Below are positions 1 to 4,737 of a stretch of 19,189 bases of DNA, piece by piece. The position numbers were made by a program, and so were the translations under genes. The DNA is from Anaerolineae bacterium (GTDB lineage: Bacteria; Chloroflexota; Anaerolineae; B4-G1). The notes under the pieces are model-generated. The model had not been told where the DNA came from. It was given only the letters and a program-made list of their open reading frames with translations, and searched no databases. The stretch spans positions 1 through 19,189 of the forward strand of contig JADHWW010000136.1 of NCBI GenBank assembly GCA_016783285.1, read 5' to 3'. Every line of letters begins with the position of its first letter. Positions within the stretch are counted from its first letter, which is position 1.

Positions 1-137
1 GGGCCGTAGGCACGGATTCCATTCCGCGCAGTAACTCGCGCTGCGGAAAGCGCGGCTACATTGTTCAGAATCAAGCCGCAAATAATTCATCTATCCATCA
101 CAGACCAGGCAACCACCCCTCAAAATGAGAATTGCTG
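1..137 (-). repeat. Left copy of 137-bp inverted repeat (end of a dispersed element)
   Basis: Bases 1-137 are, by direct comparison, the perfect reverse complement of 19052-19188. Base 138 differs from its partner, so the inner boundary is sharp. Read outward from the phosphoesterase gene, the repeat begins CAGCAATTCTCATTTTGA, which supplies that gene's last codons and stop. Bases 6-59 can fold into a long imperfect hairpin (GTAG...CTAC ends, TTCC/GGAA and GCGC blocks inside). The repeat runs off the window end, so 137 bp is a minimum length. The likely explanation is one end of an insertion sequence or non-autonomous mobile repeat present in several genomic copies. No transposase is visible, so the family is unknown. 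Confidence 0.85.
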
Positions 138-998
138 GGTATACCAGCGCTCGTTGCCGGGCAGGTAGAAGAGGTCGAAGTAGCGCGGGTCGTTGCCCTC
201 GTGGTTGCCCAGCGCGGGGAAGAGTGGAATACGGGCCATCAGTTCCCGTTCAATCTCGAAGAAAGTCTCCCACTCAGGGGCAGAGTTGCCATGGGCCACC
301 AGGTCACCGCTGTGCAGCGCGAAGTCGGGCTCCTGCGCGACGATGCGCTCCACCACCGCCTGGTGGAATTGATGCTGCGTGCGGGTGTCGCCGAAGGCGG
401 CGAAGGTGAACCTGGTCTGATTCGGGCCGGCGGCGGTGCGGAAGGTCGCATCCTCGCTCAAGGGCGCGCCGCCGCTTTCGAGGCGGTAGTGGTAGATCAT
501 GTACGGCGCAAGGCCGGTGAGGGTGACGGCGTGGCGTGTGTCCATCGCCGGATCGACCACGCTCGAACCGTATTCCCGCGTCTCGCCGTAGGCGACCTCC
601 CCGTGGCTGGGCAGGTCGGTCTCCCAAACGACGATGATTGAGCCGGTTGTGACCGATTGGAGATATGGCCCGCGGATGAGCGTGATGTCGGGAGGGGGGA
701 CAGGCGTGAAGGTTGGCAAGGATGTGGGCGTGGCAGCGGGTATTGAGATGAGGGTAGGGGGTGTGGTTGGAATTGGTGTCCAGGTCGGGGCCGGCATTGA
801 GTAGTTGCGTACCACACAAGGCAGGTAAGCCTGGGGGATCGGATTGGCCTCCTGGGCCACGGGGGAGCCTGACAGGCGGTCCGCGTCGCCCAAAAGCCGT
901 CCCAGAATCAAGCCAGCCCCGACGATGAGGCTGACCAACACAACGCTTGTGATGCCGACGACAAGAACGTGTTTCAGGTTCCAGGTTTCAGATCTCAC
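120..998 (-). CDS. Metallophosphoesterase with fibronectin-like (PAP-type) N-terminal domain, 3'-truncated by repeat
   Basis: A secreted or anchored calcineurin-like phosphoesterase, cut short. Using the GTG at 998 (292 aa), residues 9-32 are a hydrophobic anchor. YLPCVVRN at about 58-65 and a Pro/Thr linker (about 68-103) follow, then a fibronectin-type/purple-acid-phosphatase N-domain (about 105-190). The first half of a metallophosphoesterase fold is present: FGD (D204), GDLVAHG (231-237) and GNHE (264-267), which are metal-ligand motifs. The protein then stops at ERWY-TQQFSF. In this family sequence normally continues with further histidine motifs (GxxH, GHxH type), and these are absent. 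The final QQFSF and the stop come from the terminal repeat, so the gene is almost certainly interrupted and inactive. GTG 998 was chosen because AGAGGG lies 4 nt upstream and the anchor follows directly. Upstream in-frame sequence is repeat translation. Divergent from the C39 gene. Confidence 0.8.
   Translation of the reverse strand: MRSETWNLKHVLVVGITSVVLVSLIVGAGLILGRLLGDADRLSGSPVAQEANPIPQAYLPCVVRNYSMPAPTWTPIPTTPPTLISIPAATPTSLPTFTPVPPPDITLIRGPYLQSVTTGSIIVVWETDLPSHGEVAYGETREYGSSVVDPAMDTRHAVTLTGLAPYMIYHYRLESGGAPLSEDATFRTAAGPNQTRFTFAAFGDTRTQHQFHQAVVERIVAQEPDFALHSGDLVAHGNSAPEWETFFEIERELMARIPLFPALGNHEGNDPRYFDLFYLPGNERWYTQQFSF
971..998. repeat. Heptamer tandem array A (GTTYCAG), overlapping a start codon
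   Basis: Four consecutive 7-bp units: GTTTCAG, GTTCCAG, GTTTCAG and the degenerate ATCTCAC. On the minus strand the array encodes the first residues of the phosphoesterase (MRSETWNLK) and contains its GTG start codon at 996-998. It lies next to a second array with a different unit (1005-1046). Confidence 0.7.
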
Positions 999-1004
999 GT
1001 TGCC

Positions 1005-1046
1005 CTCTATCCTCCATCCTCCATTCTCCACTCTCCATTCTCCATT
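1005..1046. repeat. Heptamer tandem array B (CTCCATT), six units
   Basis: Six contiguous 7-bp units of the form CTCYAYY (CTCTATC, CTCCATC, CTCCATT, CTCCACT, CTCCATT, CTCCATT). The minus strand is a purine-rich run of AATGGAG-like units. Each unit resembles a Shine-Dalgarno sequence, and the run sits just upstream of the phosphoesterase start at 998. Confidence 0.8.
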
Positions 1047-1050
1047 CCCC

Positions 1051-1079
1051 AGTATGCCACAGATTCCCTCTTCGGGCCA
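1051..1079 (-). promoter_or_regulatory. Candidate promoter for the metallophosphoesterase gene
   Basis: On the minus strand TGGCCC and CATACT are separated by 17 bp, and CATACT is preceded by TGG, giving the extended -10 TGGCATACT. The -35 match is poor. The call rests mainly on the resemblance of the -10 to other promoters in this window. The transcript would cross heptamer array B. Confidence 0.35.
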
Positions 1080-1100
1080 GCCGGGGCGTGTGGCCGCGCC

Positions 1101-1129
1101 TTGTACCTCGCGCCAACGTCTGGTATGAT
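1101..1129 (+). promoter_or_regulatory. Promoter of the C39-like peptidase gene (leaderless)
   Basis: TTGTAC (1101-1106), a 17-bp spacer and TATGAT (1124-1129), with TGG directly before the -10. The expected transcription start is at about 1136, which is the A of the chosen ATG, so the mRNA should have no leader. No Shine-Dalgarno sequence is seen before the ATG, in agreement. Confidence 0.65.
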
Positions 1130-1135
1130 GGGCGC

Positions 1136-2410
1136 ATGGCAAAATCGCGCTATGTCCTCGCCCTGATCGCGGTGTTGCTGCTGTTGGGGGGCAGCCTGTT
1201 GGCATGCCCCGCGCTAATCCGCGCGCTGCCGGGCCGTTATGCCTACTACCTCCCGGAACCGCTCCAGGAACTGCGCCACAATCCCCACCCCGATACTCTG
1301 CCTACCCCTATCACGACCCCTCTCCCACCCACGCCCACGCTTACCACCCAACCAACCACTCAACCAACCGCCCAGCCAACCACCCAACCAACCACCCCGC
1401 CTACATCCACGCCATTTCCCACTCCGACGCTCACGCCTACCCCGCCCCCCAGTTTCACCCTCAGCGGCCTGCGTCACGAGCACCAGGGGTGGAACAACTG
1501 CGGACCGACCACGCTGGCGATGGCCCTCTCCTACTGGGAGCGTGACGAGACCCAGTACGACGTCGCTCCCGTGCTCAAGCCTGACCCGGAGGACAAGAAC
1601 GTCAGCCTGTGGGAGATGGAGACTTATGTAAGTGGCCTGGGCATGGGCGCGATCGTGCGCGTGGGCGGCGACCGCGACCGGCTCAAGGCGCTGGTGCACG
1701 CAGGTTTTCCGGTCATCGTCGAGACCTGGTACGTGCGTGATGCCCGTGACCAACTTGGTCACTACCGGCTCATCATCGGCTACGACGACGCTGCTCAAGA
1801 GTTCCTCACCTACGACTCGCTCCATGGCCCTGACGTGACTATCGGCTACCGGGAACTGGACGAACTATGGCGCGTCTTCAACCGGGTCTACCTGGTGGTC
1901 TACGCGCTGGAGCGGTGGGAACCGCTGGCGGCCGTCCTCGGCCCTGATCTGAACGATGCGGCGATGTACGAGCGGGCGCTGGAGGTGGCGCGCGTCGAGG
2001 CTGTGACCCCGCCCGGGGCCTGCGTGGCTTACGCCGAGTGCGCGGACTGGGTGACCTTCTCGTGGTTCAGCGCCGGTTCCAGTCTGACCTCGTTGGGACG
2101 ACATGCCGAGGCGGTGACTGCTTATGACCAGGCGCGGCAGTTGGGGCTGCACTATCGTATGCTATGGTATCAGTTCGGTCCTTATGAGAGTTACTACGCC
2201 GCGGGTCGCTACGATGACGTCACCGCGCTGGCGGGCGCGACGCTGGCGACGGCGAGTAATCTGGAGGAATCATACTACTGGCGCGGGATGGCACGGCTGG
2301 CGCAAGGAGATGCGGACGGGGCGCGGGTTGACTTCGAGGCGGCGCTGCGCTACCACGTGGACTGGTCGCCAGCGGTGCTCGCGCTGGCGGGGATGAAAGA
2401 CTTCCCCTGA
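1136..2410 (+). CDS. C39-like (papain-fold) cysteine peptidase lipoprotein with C-terminal TPR-like region
   Basis: A 424-aa exported protein. Residues 7-24 form a hydrophobic signal ending in LLAC, a plausible lipobox with Cys24 as the lipidated residue. A Pro/Thr-rich linker (about 51-106) contains a four-fold QPTT repeat. Residues 112-255 match the peptidase C39-like double-glycine-peptidase fold: catalytic Cys122 in NCGPTTLAMAL, His209 in GHYRLIIGYD and Asp227 in TYDS. The remaining ~165 residues are helical and TPR-like (RHAEAVTAYDQA, GDADGARVDFEAAL). The catalytic residues are seen directly. The substrate is unknown: such lone C39-like domains are not necessarily bacteriocin-processing peptidases, and no ABC exporter or leader peptide is adjacent. 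ATG 1136 is preferred over an upstream in-frame GTG because the promoter -10 lies 7 bp before it and the signal peptide starts there. Confidence 0.85.
   Translation: MAKSRYVLALIAVLLLLGGSLLACPALIRALPGRYAYYLPEPLQELRHNPHPDTLPTPITTPLPPTPTLTTQPTTQPTAQPTTQPTTPPTSTPFPTPTLTPTPPPSFTLSGLRHEHQGWNNCGPTTLAMALSYWERDETQYDVAPVLKPDPEDKNVSLWEMETYVSGLGMGAIVRVGGDRDRLKALVHAGFPVIVETWYVRDARDQLGHYRLIIGYDDAAQEFLTYDSLHGPDVTIGYRELDELWRVFNRVYLVVYALERWEPLAAVLGPDLNDAAMYERALEVARVEAVTPPGACVAYAECADWVTFSWFSAGSSLTSLGRHAEAVTAYDQARQLGLHYRMLWYQFGPYESYYAAGRYDDVTALAGATLATASNLEESYYWRGMARLAQGDADGARVDFEAALRYHVDWSPAVLALAGMKDFP
1349..1396 (+). repeat. 12-bp in-frame tandem repeat encoding (QPTT)4 linker
   Basis: Four copies of a CAACCAACCACT-like 12-mer encode residues 72-87 of the C39-like protein as QPTT, QPTA, QPTT, QPTT. 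Length change by slippage would keep the frame and only alter linker length. Confidence 0.75.
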
Positions 2411-2415
2411 TGCTT

Positions 2416-2447
2416 GGCCGGGAATTTCCAATCCCTGGCCTGCTTTT
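2416..2447 (+). terminator. Intrinsic terminator after the C39-like gene
   Basis: GGCCGGGA pairs with TCCCTGGCC (one bulged base) around an 8-nt loop, followed by TGCTTTTA. It lies 5 bp after the C39 gene's stop and before the end of the convergent histidine kinase gene. Confidence 0.6.
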
Positions 2448-2448
2448 A

Positions 2449-4722
2449 TCAGGCGACGAAGGGCATAACTTTCTCAGTGACACGAGGCTCAGTAGCAGGA
2501 GGCTCAGTGGCGAGGGTCTCGGCGGTAGGAGGACAGGCCTTCAGTGGCAGCACCACGTGGAACGCGCTTCCCGGACAGCGTTTCTCGTCGTACCTCTCAC
2601 TCACGACCCATATACGCCCACCGTGGGCCTCGACCACTCCACGAGCGATAGAGAGCCCCAGGCCTGGACCGGCTCCCTTGAATTTGAATTCGCCCGACGA
2701 ATGGTGATCCGGGCTGTCCACACGGAAGAACTTGTCAAACACGAGTTCCTGATCGGTAGGGTCGATCCCCAGGCCGGTGTCGGCCACGACCACCTCAAAG
2801 CGCGCGTCGTCAATCTGCCGCGCCCGAACGACGATTGACCCGCCATCGGGCGTGTACTTGATGGCATTGGAGACCAGGTTGCCGAAGACCTGGCATAGCC
2901 GCTGTAAGTCGGCTGTGATGGGTGGGATGTCCTCTACTCCTTCCACGGTCAGGTGTAGCCGGCGCAATTGAATCGGTTTCATCCACGGTTCCAACGCCAT
3001 CCGCATCACTGCCTTTAGCGTCGTCGGCGCGAAGAACAGATCAAGCGCGTCCACTTCTATCTGGGACATGTCGAACATGGCGCTGACGATGGTCTCCAGA
3101 CGGTCTGTCGCCCGGCCGATGCTATGCGTGATCGTGTCAATTTGCTCCATAGTGATGACCCGTGCGGCGCTCAATTCCGCCATCACGTCGGCGTAGCCCT
3201 TGACTTGCGTCAGCGGCGTCCGCAACTCGTGCGAGGCGATAGTCAGGAAATCCGTCTTGGCCCGATCCAACCGCTCCAGCCGCTCCTTTGCCCTGCGCAG
3301 GTCCTCGTTTAGTTTGATGATATCGAAGTTGAGTTCACGCATGTCGTCGAACATGCGGGCGTTCTGAAGAGCGACGGCAGTCTGATTTGCCAGCGTGGTC
3401 AGGAACGACCACTCCCGCTGCCCGAAGGGCTCGCCGCTGTGTGGTGGCCCCACCGCCAGTATCCCGAGGAAGATGGACTGGGCCAGAATGGGCACGTAGA
3501 CCTCCATACCCATCTCCCGAAACCACTCCTCCTCCTCGGGGGCCAGGTTGTGGAAGGCGGGGGCGTGCTCCAGGTGGTGCTGGAAAAGTGACCGCTGTTT
3601 TCCCTCCAGGTGCTCGATAACGGGGCCGTGGATGTCGAAACTGGCCTCTTCCTGGGGAATGTCCCCTATTCCTTTCAATGGCCACAGCCGAATCTCGTGG
3701 CCCGTCTCCGTTACCAGGATCAGCGCTCCCCGTTGCACGTCCAACACCTTGCTCACCGTCCCCACGGCGACGGCCGCCAGTTGTTCCAGGTCAATGATAT
3801 TGCCGATGGCCAGGCTGTACTCGCGCAATACCTCAGCCAGGTCGTACCCTGTGCGTGGCACCAGGCGGTCCGCCAGCCGTACGGCAAAGTCGTGGAACGG
3901 CCTGTACACAATGCCCAGAGTCACCGCGACGAGGGTCGCCAGCCCGACGGCGACACGCTGTAGCGGCTGAGTGCGGAGCGAAGGGGAAAGCGCCAGCAGG
4001 CCTGACAAGAACAATGCAGCCATCAATGCCGCAAGCACGGCGAAAGCAAGCCCTTGGCGCAATCTAGCCCGCACGTGGGGCAAATGCTGCTGTCGGGTGA
4101 TCCCGACCGTGATGGCGATCAGCCCGCCCAGGTGTAGTAGCAGGCCAACTGGTCCCACGGGCTGTGTGGCAAACAGCACCAGCGCCTGTCCTCCCATGAC
4201 CAATGCGGCTGCCCCCATCCAATACAGGGACCGGTTGCGACGGAAGGCCCACTGCGCTCGTGTGTACTGTTGTACCCAGATCACCAGCATGGCGGCCCCA
4301 ATGCTGCCCCATCCGAAGGCGGACACAGCGCTGCTGGCCCAGGTGACGTTCCCGGATTTCCGTGAGTATTGGTCGACGGCGAATACCAATACGGCCCATA
4401 CTGAGCCTACTATACTCCACAACCAGCCGCTACCTTGCCCGGTGAAGGCATGCTCAAGCGTTGCCAGCAGGCCGGCGATGGCTGGAGCCAGCCCGCTGAT
4501 GACGAGGCCGGCGGACTCTGCAATCGCTGGGGCCGGTTCCGCGAACGCAGTCAGCGCACCGCCCATTCCCCACACGGCCGCGAGGCCACCGTAGAGCACG
4601 GTGAGACGTTTCGCGCGCTTTTCACCGGGCCGGTGGCGGAACAGCGCCAGCGGCCCCACCAGATGGGCCAGCGCCAAGATGAGCCAGATGATGGAAATTG
4701 GTATCCACGAGGACAGGATCAC
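2449..4722 (-). CDS. Membrane-bound sensor histidine kinase with GAF domain
   Basis: A 757-aa two-component sensor kinase. Residues 1-275 hold about eight hydrophobic segments, a multi-pass N-terminal sensor or anchor region. A GAF-like domain follows (about 295-455), then a charged helix likely to be coiled coil (460-490). HisKA has phospho-acceptor His498 in SHELRTPLT. The HATPase_c domain has N-box NLVSNAIKY (615-623), G1 DTGLGID (648-654), F-box FDKFFRV (662-668) and G2 GAGPGLGLS (683-691). All catalytic boxes are present, so it should be active. The last ~25 residues are a TEPxx-repeat tail outside the kinase. GTG 4722 starts 15 bp after the ABC fusion gene's stop, so the two are probably co-transcribed. 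No response regulator is in the window, so its partner is unknown. Confidence 0.9.
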   Translation of the reverse strand: MILSSWIPISIIWLILALAHLVGPLALFRHRPGEKRAKRLTVLYGGLAAVWGMGGALTAFAEPAPAIAESAGLVISGLAPAIAGLLATLEHAFTGQGSGWLWSIVGSVWAVLVFAVDQYSRKSGNVTWASSAVSAFGWGSIGAAMLVIWVQQYTRAQWAFRRNRSLYWMGAAALVMGGQALVLFATQPVGPVGLLLHLGGLIAITVGITRQQHLPHVRARLRQGLAFAVLAALMAALFLSGLLALSPSLRTQPLQRVAVGLATLVAVTLGIVYRPFHDFAVRLADRLVPRTGYDLAEVLREYSLAIGNIIDLEQLAAVAVGTVSKVLDVQRGALILVTETGHEIRLWPLKGIGDIPQEEASFDIHGPVIEHLEGKQRSLFQHHLEHAPAFHNLAPEEEEWFREMGMEVYVPILAQSIFLGILAVGPPHSGEPFGQREWSFLTTLANQTAVALQNARMFDDMRELNFDIIKLNEDLRRAKERLERLDRAKTDFLTIASHELRTPLTQVKGYADVMAELSAARVITMEQIDTITHSIGRATDRLETIVSAMFDMSQIEVDALDLFFAPTTLKAVMRMALEPWMKPIQLRRLHLTVEGVEDIPPITADLQRLCQVFGNLVSNAIKYTPDGGSIVVRARQIDDARFEVVVADTGLGIDPTDQELVFDKFFRVDSPDHHSSGEFKFKGAGPGLGLSIARGVVEAHGGRIWVVSERYDEKRCPGSAFHVVLPLKACPPTAETLATEPPATEPRVTEKVMPFVA

Positions 4723-4737
4723 AGCCGGAAGTCTCTA

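Noticed and set aside
971..1046. CRISPR-like array
   Set aside because: Units are 7 bp and directly abutting, with no spacers and no cas genes anywhere in the window.
999..1205. Upstream in-frame extension of the phosphoesterase (69 more residues)
   Set aside because: It is translation of heptamer array B and sequence overlapping the C39 gene's start. It lacks a ribosome-binding site and lies before a good hydrophobic anchor.
1214..1825. 203-aa minus-strand open frame opposite the C39 gene
   Set aside because: Its GGWLGGWLSGW repeats are simply the reverse of the QPTT-coding repeat; no start signals.
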